DNA of 16,120 nucleotides from RGIG1934 sp964492545. Lineage in GTDB: Bacteria; Bacillota; Clostridia; Lachnospirales; Lachnospiraceae. Both the position numbers and the translations under genes were made by a program. The notes under the pieces are model-generated. The model had not been told where the DNA came from, did no database searches, and worked only from the letters and a program-made list of their open reading frames with translations. The stretch lies in assembly GCA_964492545.1 (NCBI GenBank), contig CAZBKO010000047.1, positions 1 through 16,120 of the forward strand. Direction: 5' to 3'. Positions 7,858 through 15,760 of this stretch are shown piece after piece (position 1 is the first letter of the stretch; each line of letters opens with the position of its first letter).

Positions 7858-8562
7858 ATGAGGATTGCTATAATTGACAACAATATTGACGAATTCAACA
7901 GAATACAACAGATAGCTATGGAATACTCCGCCAAAAAGAATCTAAACACCAGCATTAAGCATTTTGATTATATTGACGGCCTTCTTGACGACTATATTCC
8001 TCTATCTTATGATGTTATTTTTATTTCCTTTGATGAATCCTCTGCTGATGCTGTCAATTATATACGCCAGAAGGATAAGCACACATTAATTATCTTTATG
8101 GCATCTGACAGTTCATATACAGCCGACGCATTTAACTATCATGCATATGACTATATTGTCATGCCTGTGGAAGGCAGCAGGCTTATAGCTTTATTCGATG
8201 ACATTCTTAGTATTCGCCCTTGTATAAGCCGTTGTATTACATTTACATCCAGCAAGCTTAATATACGCATTCGCCTGTCAGAGCTTATGTATTTCTCCAC
8301 TTCAGGGCATTATTCTCATATTCAGGACACCATGGGCAACAAATATACATCCTATTGCTCATTTAGAGAGCTGAGCAGTCAGATTGGAAATGACCCTCGT
8401 TTTTTGCTTGTAAACAAATGTATTATGGTAAATATGAACTATATATCTTCCTTTGTGGAAAAGAATTGTTCCCTAACTAATGGTATTTTTCTTCCGGTAA
8501 ATGTAAGAAAGACTAAGCAGATTGAGCAGCTGTGGCATAATTTCAAATATGCAAATGTCTAG
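7858..8562 (+). CDS. LytTR-type transcriptional regulator with degenerate receiver domain
   Basis: The start is set at ATG 7858-7860, which has AGAAAGGA seven bases upstream; an ATG nine codons earlier lacks such a site. The 234-residue product has a receiver-like domain (1-120) and a LytTR DNA-binding domain (about 128-230: ITFTSSKLNIRIRLSELMYF, then RFLLVNKCIMVNMNYI, PVNVRKTKQIEQ). The receiver keeps an acidic start (IIDNN) and the S/T region (FMASDSSY). The phosphoacceptor position in YDVIFISFDE is Ser57 instead of Asp, and the invariant Lys before Pro is Met102 (DYIVMPVE). It probably does not work by normal His-Asp phosphotransfer and may act constitutively or through a ligand or protein partner. 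LytTR proteins often control peptide signalling or bacteriocins. It is the only plus-strand gene, and its stop overlaps that of the convergent kinase. Confidence 0.9.
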   Translation: MRIAIIDNNIDEFNRIQQIAMEYSAKKNLNTSIKHFDYIDGLLDDYIPLSYDVIFISFDESSADAVNYIRQKDKHTLIIFMASDSSYTADAFNYHAYDYIVMPVEGSRLIALFDDILSIRPCISRCITFTSSKLNIRIRLSELMYFSTSGHYSHIQDTMGNKYTSYCSFRELSSQIGNDPRFLLVNKCIMVNMNYISSFVEKNCSLTNGIFLPVNVRKTKQIEQLWHNFKYANV

Positions 8563-9455
8563 AAGATAATCTCTATTATGAATCTTCCATTTTCACATGA
8601 CGCCTGTATTTTTCCACCATTTCTCTCCACAAGCTCCCTCGCTATCCACAGACCAAGTCCCGTGGATGTACTGCTTCTGGCATTGTCTGCCTTGTAAAAT
8701 CTTGTAAACACCTGAAATACATCTATGTTATTCTGAGCCTGGCTATCCACATCATTGTAGATATCTATACAAATGTGTTCTTTTTCCACAGACATTCCAA
8801 CACCCAATTCACTTATTCCATGTTCCAAAGCGTTCTTAATTACATTTTGAAATATTCTATCTATCGAAAATGCATTTCCATTTGTCATCATATTTTCATC
8901 TGATATATTTATCTCAGGTTCTATATTTTTATCATGTATCTGGTTATAAAATCCTGCCAAAGCTCTATACATATGCTCTTTAAGGTCTACCTCCTCCTTT
9001 TCAAGAACATATTCATTATCCTGAAGCTTTACATAGGTGAATAGCTGCTCAAGCATTTCCTTTAGGCAGGTTATTTTTTCAGCTATAATCGTTTCGTATT
9101 CTTCTATTTTGTCAGCTTCATTTTCTCCCTTCAGCAACTCAAAATAACCGCTCAAAGAAGTCAGCGGTGTTCTAATATCATGCGATATACTCGTTATCAT
9201 TTTCTTAAGCTCGTCATCCTTTTGCTCTATGCTTATGGCATTGTTAACTGACTGCTGCCTCATATTATTCAGAATCTCAATCAATTCATTTATTTCCTTT
9301 GCAGGAATATCCCTTGTTATAAGGAGATTGGATTTCTGATTGTTCTTAAGAAAATTAAGTTGTCTGTTTATGCTTTTAATCTGGCTTCTATATAGCAGCA
9401 ATGCTGCAGTACTTAATACTGCAGCTGCTCCAAATACAATACACGCTATTACCAT
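8559..9455 (-). CDS. sensor histidine kinase of the ABC transporter cassette
   Basis: This 298-residue kinase has one N-terminal membrane helix (about 3-22) and almost no outside domain. That resembles kinases which sense through the membrane or through a partner transporter. The H-box is SISHDIRTPLTSL (His92), the N-box NVIKNALEHG (Asn208), the F region VFTRFYKAD and the G2 box STGLGLWIA (264-272). The G1 box is atypical (IYNDVDSQ rather than DNGxG). It starts 18 bases after the permease gene with AAAGGA seven bases upstream. It is the last gene of the four-gene unit and likely phosphorylates the response regulator at 11316-12002. Its stop shares CTAG (8559-8562) with the stop of the opposing LytTR gene. 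Confidence 0.93.
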   Translation of the reverse strand: MVIACIVFGAAAVLSTAALLLYRSQIKSINRQLNFLKNNQKSNLLITRDIPAKEINELIEILNNMRQQSVNNAISIEQKDDELKKMITSISHDIRTPLTSLSGYFELLKGENEADKIEEYETIIAEKITCLKEMLEQLFTYVKLQDNEYVLEKEEVDLKEHMYRALAGFYNQIHDKNIEPEINISDENMMTNGNAFSIDRIFQNVIKNALEHGISELGVGMSVEKEHICIDIYNDVDSQAQNNIDVFQVFTRFYKADNARSSTSTGLGLWIARELVERNGGKIQASCENGRFIIEIIF

Positions 9456-9473
9456 ATAACATTCCTTTCGGTA

Positions 9474-10322
9474 TTATATATCTCGTTTACTTATAACTAC
9501 ACTTCCTATAATTCCATACACAATAATCATTATGGCACCAACAATTATGCCTGATAAATATACACCATTCGCTGAATTCGGCACTATTGTCATAATCTTT
9601 CTCGTGGTGAAAATATTACTTAATATCTTATCACTTATATGAAGATATTTGCCTAATAAATATGTCAGCAGCATACTCAGCATACCCATAGATATCATTA
9701 TCCCAAGAACAAAGCTGCCTGCCTTTCCTCTTATAATTGTTGCTATTGCGGCAAATAACGCACACAGCGCAATTTGAAGAACTAAATGAGTCGCAAGATA
9801 TTTAAATGTATCTGCCGATATCTGCAGCTTATCAACGCCTGCATAGCATTTGAGTCCTATGGCTGATATAGCAAATATTATAACATTGAATATTAACATA
9901 CATACTGTTCCAATTGTTATCTTTGATACTATATTGTACCATCTGTGCCTTGTTATATTGACTGTGTTTTTGATATAACCGGTCTCATACTCTGCACAGA
10001 TAAATATTGTCATAAGTATCATAAGAATAAAGGCCGTTGTATTTCCACTATAAATACTTCCAATATATTTTGAGATGCTGAATTCATCGCTTACAACATC
10101 CATAGAGTCGAGATCAACACCTATTCCTATAACTTCCCCCTGCTCTTCCTGCTGTTGTAAATACATCTGTTCGTACGCTACCGGATCATCCTCATATTGC
10201 TCTCTGCTTGTCTTGACAGCTTCCACCGATGTAATGGTAACCATACATACGGCAACAAGCATTGCATAAAAGGTTGTCGACCTTATCATTCTGTGCAAAT
10301 CCATTCTAATCATATTAATCAT
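9474..10322 (-). CDS. ABC-2 type permease subunit (peptide-antibiotic resistance type)
   Basis: The start is MINMIRMDLHRM at 10320-10322, preceded by GGAGG eight bases upstream, giving 282 residues. It overlaps the end of the ATPase gene by eight bases (ATGATTAA), so translation is probably coupled. One helix near the N-terminus (about 18-37) is followed by an acidic outside loop of about 55 residues (EQYEDDPVAYEQMY, QQQEEQGEVIGIG). Five further hydrophobic segments come next, the pattern of BcrB/LanEG-like permeases. It ends in VVISKRDI. It likely pairs with the ATPase to remove or block a membrane-active peptide, by analogy with lantibiotic-immunity transporters of Clostridia. The substrate is inferred from cassette type only. 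Confidence 0.88.
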   Translation of the reverse strand: MINMIRMDLHRMIRSTTFYAMLVAVCMVTITSVEAVKTSREQYEDDPVAYEQMYLQQQEEQGEVIGIGVDLDSMDVVSDEFSISKYIGSIYSGNTTAFILMILMTIFICAEYETGYIKNTVNITRHRWYNIVSKITIGTVCMLIFNVIIFAISAIGLKCYAGVDKLQISADTFKYLATHLVLQIALCALFAAIATIIRGKAGSFVLGIMISMGMLSMLLTYLLGKYLHISDKILSNIFTTRKIMTIVPNSANGVYLSGIIVGAIMIIVYGIIGSVVISKRDI

Positions 10323-11232
10323 TGCTCTTACCTCCAGTCTTAGAGAGGTAATAGTTTTCAATGCTCTCGCTGTTCTTCATTATCTCGCAAACTTCTATCC
10401 CGGCATTCACCAATTCCCTGTTAATAAATGCTGAATTGTCAAGCTGCTCATATATCTGAATTATATTTTTGTCTACGACACAATAATTGTGTATGCCAAT
10501 TCTTTCAATTACCGTACTTGCCATATTTGTATCCGGTGTAATAACCTCAATACGTTCTCTGCATTTTTCAAGGAGCTGCTCCTTAGAAATCTCCTCAATC
10601 AAATGTCCATTATCAATTATTCCGTAGAAGTCAACAAGCTTTGACAATTCTTCAAGTATATGACTTGAAATAATAATTGTCATATTTTTATCCTTTTGAA
10701 GCTTTTGAAGTGTTTCTCTAATCTCCACAATTCCCTGAGGATCAAGACCATTTATTGGCTCATCAAGTATCAATACATCAGGATTACCTAACAGTGCAAG
10801 TGCAATTCCCAATCTCTGTTTCATACCAAGGGAATACTTTTTAACATTATTGCCTTCCTTGGGATCTAGTCCTACAAGCTTCAGATTGTTATCAATTCGT
10901 TCACTGTAATCAGCAATCCCCATACATATTGCCTTACATTTCATATTTTCCCATGCACTCATATTGTAAAACAATCCCGGATTTTCAATGAGTGTCCCCA
11001 TCCTTCTATACATCTCATTATTTCGCTTTGTTTGTCCAAAAAGAACTATATCTCCTTCGGACTGAGAGCTTAGACCGGTAAGCATCTTCATAATTGTTGT
11101 CTTGCCGGCACCATTTCTTCCAATCAAGCCATAAATACAACCTTTTCTAACATGCATATTAACCTGATTAACTGCCCTGTGCTTTCCAAAGTATTTTGAC
11201 AGGTCTTTAGTTTCTATAACATATTCTTCCAT
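10315..11232 (-). CDS. ABC transporter ATP-binding protein (BcrA/LanF-like)
   Basis: The start is taken as MEEYVIETKDLSKYFG (ATG 11230-11232), which has AGGAAAGG about nine bases upstream; an ATG eight codons earlier has no ribosome site. The 305-residue protein has Walker A GRNGAGKTT (38-46), a Q-loop region around IENPGLF, signature YSLGMKQRLGIA (133-144), Walker B VLILDEPINGLD and the H-loop SSH. The C-terminal extension of about 90 residues (VITPDTNMASTVIERIG) is usual for ATPases of multidrug/bacitracin/lantibiotic exporters. A probable operator and promoter lie between it and the response-regulator gene, so ATPase, permease and kinase may be induced above the regulator's basal level. 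Confidence 0.93.
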   Translation of the reverse strand: MEEYVIETKDLSKYFGKHRAVNQVNMHVRKGCIYGLIGRNGAGKTTIMKMLTGLSSQSEGDIVLFGQTKRNNEMYRRMGTLIENPGLFYNMSAWENMKCKAICMGIADYSERIDNNLKLVGLDPKEGNNVKKYSLGMKQRLGIALALLGNPDVLILDEPINGLDPQGIVEIRETLQKLQKDKNMTIIISSHILEELSKLVDFYGIIDNGHLIEEISKEQLLEKCRERIEVITPDTNMASTVIERIGIHNYCVVDKNIIQIYEQLDNSAFINRELVNAGIEVCEIMKNSESIENYYLSKTGGKSND

Positions 11233-11262
11233 TATCTCATTCCTTTCCTGATTCATATCTAC

Positions 11263-11297
11263 TGAGATAATACACTGATAAAATTAAAGCTTCGCAA
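11263..11297 (-). promoter_or_regulatory. candidate promoter in front of the ABC ATPase gene
   Basis: The minus strand shows TTGCGA followed 17 bases later by TGTATT, with TATTAT two bases on. The elements are imperfect, as expected for an activated promoter. The tandem 11-bp repeats lie immediately upstream of the -35. Confidence 0.35.
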
Positions 11298-11299
11298 AT

Positions 11300-11321
11300 A
11301 AAGGTTAAAGAAATGTTAAAG
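11300..11321 (-). promoter_or_regulatory. tandem 11-bp direct repeat, candidate response-regulator operator
   Basis: Two adjacent copies on the + strand, AAAGGTTAAAG (11300-11310) and AAATGTTAAAG (11311-11321), differ at one base. Direct repeats spaced one helical turn apart and abutting a -35 are the usual binding site of OmpR-family regulators. They overlap the stop codon of the regulator gene and precede the ATPase gene, pointing to feedback control of the transporter. Confidence 0.45.
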
Positions 11322-12002
11322 TTTTGTTTTAAATCCAATTCCCCATACTGTTTCAATATATTCATGTTCCGTATATTTCTTAAGCTTACTTCGTATATTG
11401 CTTATATGCACATTGATTGTCTTGTCGGCCCCCTCATAATACTCTTCCCATGCATAATCGTATATTTCCTGCTTAGTAAATACTTTACCCTTGTTGGTCA
11501 TCAATAGTTCTAATATTCTAAATTCCTGTCTTGTCAGGCTTATCTCATTATCTGCCAAATAAACACTGTAGTCAGACTTATTAAGTCTAAGCTCACCTAA
11601 GCTCAATATCTGACCGTCTGCATATATACTCTCCTGCACACTTCCGGCTCTTCTAAGCCAAATATTAACTCTGGCTGTCAGCTCCGCAAGCTCAAATGGT
11701 TTGGTTATGTAATCATCTGCCCCTGATGTCAGCAAACTAACCTTGTCATCCAGCCCATCCTTTGCAGATACCACAATAATTGGTGTAGTATGCTCTCTTC
11801 TAAAATCATGTATGAGTTCTTCGCCACTTATTCCAGGTATCATTAAATCAAGGATAATTAAATTAAATGGCTGCAGCTTCAATATCATATTTCCCTCAGA
11901 GCCAGAAAATGCCTGAACACAATTTAGCCCTTCTCTGGTAAGTGCTTCCTTTATCATATTGTTAATATTTACATCATCTTCTACTATTAATATGTCTGCC
12001 AT
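11316..12002 (-). CDS. OmpR-family response regulator of the ABC transporter cassette
   Basis: This 228-residue protein has a receiver domain with the acidic pair ED at 8-9, phosphoacceptor Asp52 (LIILDLMIPG), Ser79 and Lys101 (YITKPFE). A winged-helix Trans_reg_C domain follows (about 130-228: ISLTRQEFRILELLM, DKTINVHISNIRSKL, TVWGIGFKTKL). All key residues are present, unlike the LytTR protein next door. The ATG follows GAAGGA closely and sits downstream of a good sigma-A promoter. It is the first gene of the regulator/ATPase/permease/kinase unit and likely senses, via the kinase, a peptide antibiotic or cell-envelope stress. Confidence 0.95.
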   Translation of the reverse strand: MADILIVEDDVNINNMIKEALTREGLNCVQAFSGSEGNMILKLQPFNLIILDLMIPGISGEELIHDFRREHTTPIIVVSAKDGLDDKVSLLTSGADDYITKPFELAELTARVNIWLRRAGSVQESIYADGQILSLGELRLNKSDYSVYLADNEISLTRQEFRILELLMTNKGKVFTKQEIYDYAWEEYYEGADKTINVHISNIRSKLKKYTEHEYIETVWGIGFKTKL

Positions 12003-12035
12003 AATTCCTTCACCTGCTTTTTCCTGATAAATGAT

Positions 12036-12065
12036 ATTATACTATAAATATACCTTATCCCACAA
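12036..12065 (-). promoter_or_regulatory. sigma-A type promoter of the response-regulator gene
   Basis: The minus strand has TTGTGG (12060-12065), an 18-base spacer and a perfect TATAAT (12036-12041). The start codon lies about 30 bases downstream, and the terminator of the upstream gene is immediately before it. Confidence 0.6.
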
Positions 12066-12069
12066 TACC

Positions 12070-12119
12070 AAAAAGACTGTATTAACTGATTGATTATTTC
12101 AGTTAACACAGTCTTTTTT
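12070..12119 (-). terminator. strong intrinsic terminator, potentially bidirectional
   Basis: A 20-base arm pairs with its partner with one A/C mismatch: AAAAAGACTGT-A-TTAACTGA against TCAGTTAA-C-ACAGTCTTTTT, with a nine-base loop (12090-12098). T runs flank both arms, so it can end transcripts from either side. It lies 20 bases after the stop of the surface-protein gene and insulates the response-regulator operon from it. Confidence 0.85.
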
Positions 12120-12139
12120 ATCTAAGTCAGTTTTAGCCT

Positions 12140-14644
12140 TTATTCTTTTATTCTAATCTTTGATATTCCAATAATACCGCATGCTGCCAACAATATTACA
12201 TACATGCCTGTCTGCGCTGTATCTCCTGTTTCAGGAACCTCCGATATTTTTTCTTCTTCAAGCTGTTCATCTTCTGTTTCTGTATCAATTGATTCATCTT
12301 CATCCGCCATATCTGTTACAATCTCAGATTCTTTTTCCTCTGGAATGTCAGTTACAATTTCAGATTCATCTTCTGTTGTTTCCGGATTATTTTCAATCGG
12401 TGCTATATAGTCACAGGATATACTTCCAAATTTGAGCGCTGCTGCTGTTACTCCATCCTCAAAATAGAATACCGGTCTCTGTCCATTTACAGTGTATTCT
12501 GCGCTGGCAATTGCAAATCCCTCATTATTTTTATCTGCCATAAGTCCTGCTGCCGGTTTAACATGTACTATATTAGGTTCACTAGTTCCATTTAACGTTA
12601 TTTTTTCTTTCATATTTCCATAGCCGTCATCTGCTGCCACCCATAATACATGCTCATATGAATCATAATCAAGTGCCATCGCACCGCCTATTTTGCTATC
12701 TATGTCTGCTATCTGAACACTTGTATTATCATTATTGAGCACATATGCGTACACATGTCCATTGTCTTCAAGGGCTACGAAGAAAATTCCATTTACAATA
12801 GTATCACTATAATTTGTCATATCAAACAACTGATTAGTGTTTTTGTCTACCAGCTTACCTGCTATTTCGCTGACATTTACATACTCAACTGCCTCTATTC
12901 CCATGTTAGCTGATACTGCCGGTAATGAAGCTGTTAAATCCCATTCATGCTTAGCTACCAGAACATTTCCCTCTTCATTTGGATTAACCATTAGAATTGA
13001 ATTGTAATTAACACCTTTATTTGAATTATCTCTTTCTGATGCTGCATATACATTTCCATTCTCGTCCACAGTAATTCCTTCTGTATCAGGGCCTGCGGCT
13101 GCCTGATTGTCTGCGTCCTTCTGATATCTTATTCTCTTTCCATTTTCAAATCCAGGTGCCATACTAATGGCTCCATTTCCAGCTACATCCATAATCCAAA
13201 ATGTTCCTGTTCCGTTATCTATGGCATATAGCTGGCCATTATAGAAATCAAGCCCCGATGAATCTTCCAAAAATGTAGCTGTTGTATCAAACACATTTAC
13301 TTCTGTATTTCCTGCCCACTCAGTCACATCTGGAATTCCGTCAAACACATTAGCTGTACCCTTAGTTGCTTCCTTAGTACTTCTGTACTCATTTCCATTT
13401 ACATTAGGGTAAAGTCCCCATGTTGGATTTGTGTGCTCGCTCCATGTTGTATTTTCAATCATAAGACCATTTTCAAATAATCTTACACTATCATTTTTAC
13501 CAAGACCAAATCCTAATGTATCCTCTGTTATTACCAGAAATCCATTAGCTGCAATTGTTGTTCCGGCTGGTATTGTATATTCGTGTGCATCATCAGAATC
13601 TTTTATTACAATTCCAGAAATATCAAGTGCTTCTGAAGTTGGATTTGCCAGCTCTATCCAGTCGCTGCCACCTTCCGGGTCATTCGACTGCATCTCATTT
13701 AATTTAACCGGATTAAGAACTACGTTTGCTTCGCCTTTTGTAGATGTTGCAAAGTCTGTGAATTCACCTGTTCCATCTGATATTCTAGCATATACACCTG
13801 TCGCATGAGCTGTCCATGCATATTCATCAATCACTACTTTATCTTTGTTTATCAAGGTTGCTTTGTCAGCCTTTCCAAGTCCAAATGTAAAGTTCGTGTT
13901 CTGGTCAAATACTAAATTTTCACCTGGTGAAAGTATTGTTCCCTGTGGCAGTGGTGTTGTCTCTGCTGCATGTCCCACCGGATCATCATCTATAACATAC
14001 CATCCGGAAATGTCAACCGCACTGCTTCCTGCATTATATATTTCTATCCAATCTGTAGTGTCACCATTTGATTCTATTTCATTTATTACTATTTGTGGCT
14101 TATACCATGAATTCGCTGTTCCTTTAGTTTCAGGCATAAGAACAAAAGCACCTGTTCCATCCGGATATCTTCCCACTGACGCAGCTGCAGCATCGCCATT
14201 GTAGCTTGCATGCGATGTCCATGAATACTCATCTATTAATGCTTTTTCTGTATTATATAATCTTATTGAATCGCCTGAACCAATTCCAATTGCATCCTCA
14301 AATTTACCTGAAACATATGTTTCTGACTCATCATCATATATTTCTCCTATTGTTGTTGCTTCAACGAGAAATAATTCTCCTGCTTCAACTGTGCTTCCTG
14401 CAGGGAAACCCCATCTGTGGTCATCTGAATTATCTCTTATTTCATATCCTGATAAATCAAGCTGTGTGTTTCCGGTATTCATTATTTCTACCCAGTCATC
14501 AGGTGATGAATTTATTTCATTAATCACCGCTGTTGAGGCTGTACGCTCCTGAGCATCAACTGAAACAACAGGCAATAACACCATTGCTGACGCCAGAATC
14601 AGGCTCACTATTTTCTTACTTTTTTCTTTTAGATTCTTTTTCAT
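12140..14644 (-). CDS. sortase-anchored surface protein with lamin-tail repeats and phytase-like propeller
   Basis: This 834-residue protein has a signal peptide (MKKNLKEKSKKIVSLILASA..., cleaved near VDA, about residue 31). Three lamin-tail (LTD) repeats follow, at about 40-178, 185-308 and 312-433. Each opens with a V/L-NE(I/M) strand and DW(I/V)E(I/L), has an LDLSG/VDISG/LDISG strand, and closes with KGTAN or KGEAN. From about 445 to 745 is a propeller-like region with GPDTEGITVDENGNVYAASERD-type motifs (around 505-530), resembling the esterase-like phytase/SdiA-regulated superfamily. An acidic linker with a duplicated SEIVTD unit and a cell-wall sorting signal follow: VPETG (803-807), a hydrophobic helix and a basic tail (KIRIK). 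LTD domains in bacteria are linked to extracellular DNA, nucleases or phosphoesterases; a role in surface phosphoester or DNA handling is inference. AAAGGA lies about eight bases before ATG. It is monocistronic, ending at the strong hairpin. Confidence 0.88.
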   Translation of the reverse strand: MKKNLKEKSKKIVSLILASAMVLLPVVSVDAQERTASTAVINEINSSPDDWVEIMNTGNTQLDLSGYEIRDNSDDHRWGFPAGSTVEAGELFLVEATTIGEIYDDESETYVSGKFEDAIGIGSGDSIRLYNTEKALIDEYSWTSHASYNGDAAAASVGRYPDGTGAFVLMPETKGTANSWYKPQIVINEIESNGDTTDWIEIYNAGSSAVDISGWYVIDDDPVGHAAETTPLPQGTILSPGENLVFDQNTNFTFGLGKADKATLINKDKVVIDEYAWTAHATGVYARISDGTGEFTDFATSTKGEANVVLNPVKLNEMQSNDPEGGSDWIELANPTSEALDISGIVIKDSDDAHEYTIPAGTTIAANGFLVITEDTLGFGLGKNDSVRLFENGLMIENTTWSEHTNPTWGLYPNVNGNEYRSTKEATKGTANVFDGIPDVTEWAGNTEVNVFDTTATFLEDSSGLDFYNGQLYAIDNGTGTFWIMDVAGNGAISMAPGFENGKRIRYQKDADNQAAAGPDTEGITVDENGNVYAASERDNSNKGVNYNSILMVNPNEEGNVLVAKHEWDLTASLPAVSANMGIEAVEYVNVSEIAGKLVDKNTNQLFDMTNYSDTIVNGIFFVALEDNGHVYAYVLNNDNTSVQIADIDSKIGGAMALDYDSYEHVLWVAADDGYGNMKEKITLNGTSEPNIVHVKPAAGLMADKNNEGFAIASAEYTVNGQRPVFYFEDGVTAAALKFGSISCDYIAPIENNPETTEDESEIVTDIPEEKESEIVTDMADEDESIDTETEDEQLEEEKISEVPETGDTAQTGMYVILLAACGIIGISKIRIKE
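12315..12367 (-). repeat. imperfect 17-bp direct repeat in the cell-wall linker
   Basis: Copies at 12315-12331 and 12351-12367 differ by one base and start 36 bases apart. They encode the duplicated ESEIVTD unit of the acidic linker before the sorting signal. The 36-base period keeps the frame, so copy number could vary the linker length without breaking the gene. Confidence 0.7.
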
Positions 14645-14735
14645 AAATAATCCTTTCTCATTTATCTCAATTTTTTTACACCATTACATTAACAAATGTA
14701 TGTAAAATCTATTTTCAATAAATGTAAAATTTGAA

Positions 14736-15755
14736 TTATTTATTTGTAAGAATACACTTAGTTATAACCTTATACATTATCTCCGGTTCAATAGGCTTTG
14801 CTATATGCGAGGTCATTCCCGCATTTATACAATTATCCACATCATCCTTATAGGCATTTGCTGTCATAGCTATTATTGGTACTGATTTCGAATCTTCTCT
14901 TTCAAGCTTCCTTATGGCTTCTGTTGCCTCAAGGCCATTCATAACAGGCATTCTCACATCCATCAAAACTGCATCGTAATAATTTGATTCAAAGCGTTTA
15001 TACATCTCGACACCTATCTGACCATTTTCAGCGTGTTCAACTATGATTCCTTTTTTACCTAACAGCCTAATTGCTATTTTTGCATTCAAAGGATGATCTT
15101 CGCACAGAAAAATGTGTTTTCCCTTGAGAATATCATTTTGCTTATCATCATTGAGAGTTTCTCCTGTTTCATTAACAGACTCATGATTCACAGGATATCT
15201 CATTACCAGCGTTACCTCAGTTCCCTGATTGAGCTTGCTTTTCACTGAAATTTCTCCACCCATCAGCTCAACAAGCTGTTTGACTATAGACATTCCAAGC
15301 CCAGTCCCATTTTCTCTTGCTGTATTGGCACGTCCTTCCTGCGCAAATGCTTCAAAAATATGTGGCAGAAATTCTTCACTGATACCTATACCCGTATCTC
15401 TGATTATATATTTATCTGTTACTTCGTTTTCTGTAATTGATACTGTTTCCATTATCAGTTCGACTTTTCCATCCTTAGATGTGAATTTGATAGCATTTGA
15501 GACAATATTTAATATTATCTGTTCTAGTCTTGCCGAATCTGCCAATACCGGTACCCATTCATTGTCAGCTATATCAGGTGTCTTTATTTCCAGTTCTATT
15601 CCCTTGGTCTTTGCCATAATAGTTGCATTTGCCAAAATATTCCCAAATACTGCCTGACTATTTATTGGTTTTAAATTAAGCTCCAGCTTTCCTGCTTCGA
15701 TTTTGTTCATGTCAAGTGTGTCATTAATTAACTGAAGTAAATATCTTCCTGACAT
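14736..15755 (-). pseudogene. 5'-truncated hybrid histidine kinase (kinase core and receiver), fused to the CRISPR array
   Basis: The open frame begins MSGRYLLQLINDTLDMNKIE, the second helix of a HisKA dimerisation domain, so sensor region, membrane part and phosphoacceptor His are all missing. It keeps the N-box ILNIVSNAIKF (81-91), G1 DTGIGIS (120-126), F region IFEAFAQ and G2 GTGLGMSIV (150-158). The receiver (about 212-335) has Asp266 (LMDVRMPVMNG), Thr298 and Lys320 (AKPIEP). Such hybrids are normally 700-1000 residues; here 339 remain. Upstream of the ATG the frame meets TGA inside the partial CRISPR repeat. The ATG has GGAG only one base away, too close for good initiation. It lies downstream of the CRISPR array on the same strand with no terminator between, so array read-through could transcribe it. 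It is most likely a non-functional remnant, or the visible half of a chimera. Confidence 0.85.
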
Positions 15756-15760
15756 CTCCA

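Noticed and set aside
13845..14204. Open frames on the + strand opposite the lamin-tail gene
   Set aside because: They mirror the domain-rich minus-strand gene, lack ribosome sites and show no recognisable domain.
14736..15755. A complete small hybrid kinase starting at 15755
   Set aside because: It begins inside the HisKA helix, lacks the phosphoacceptor His, and its ATG has no properly spaced ribosome site.
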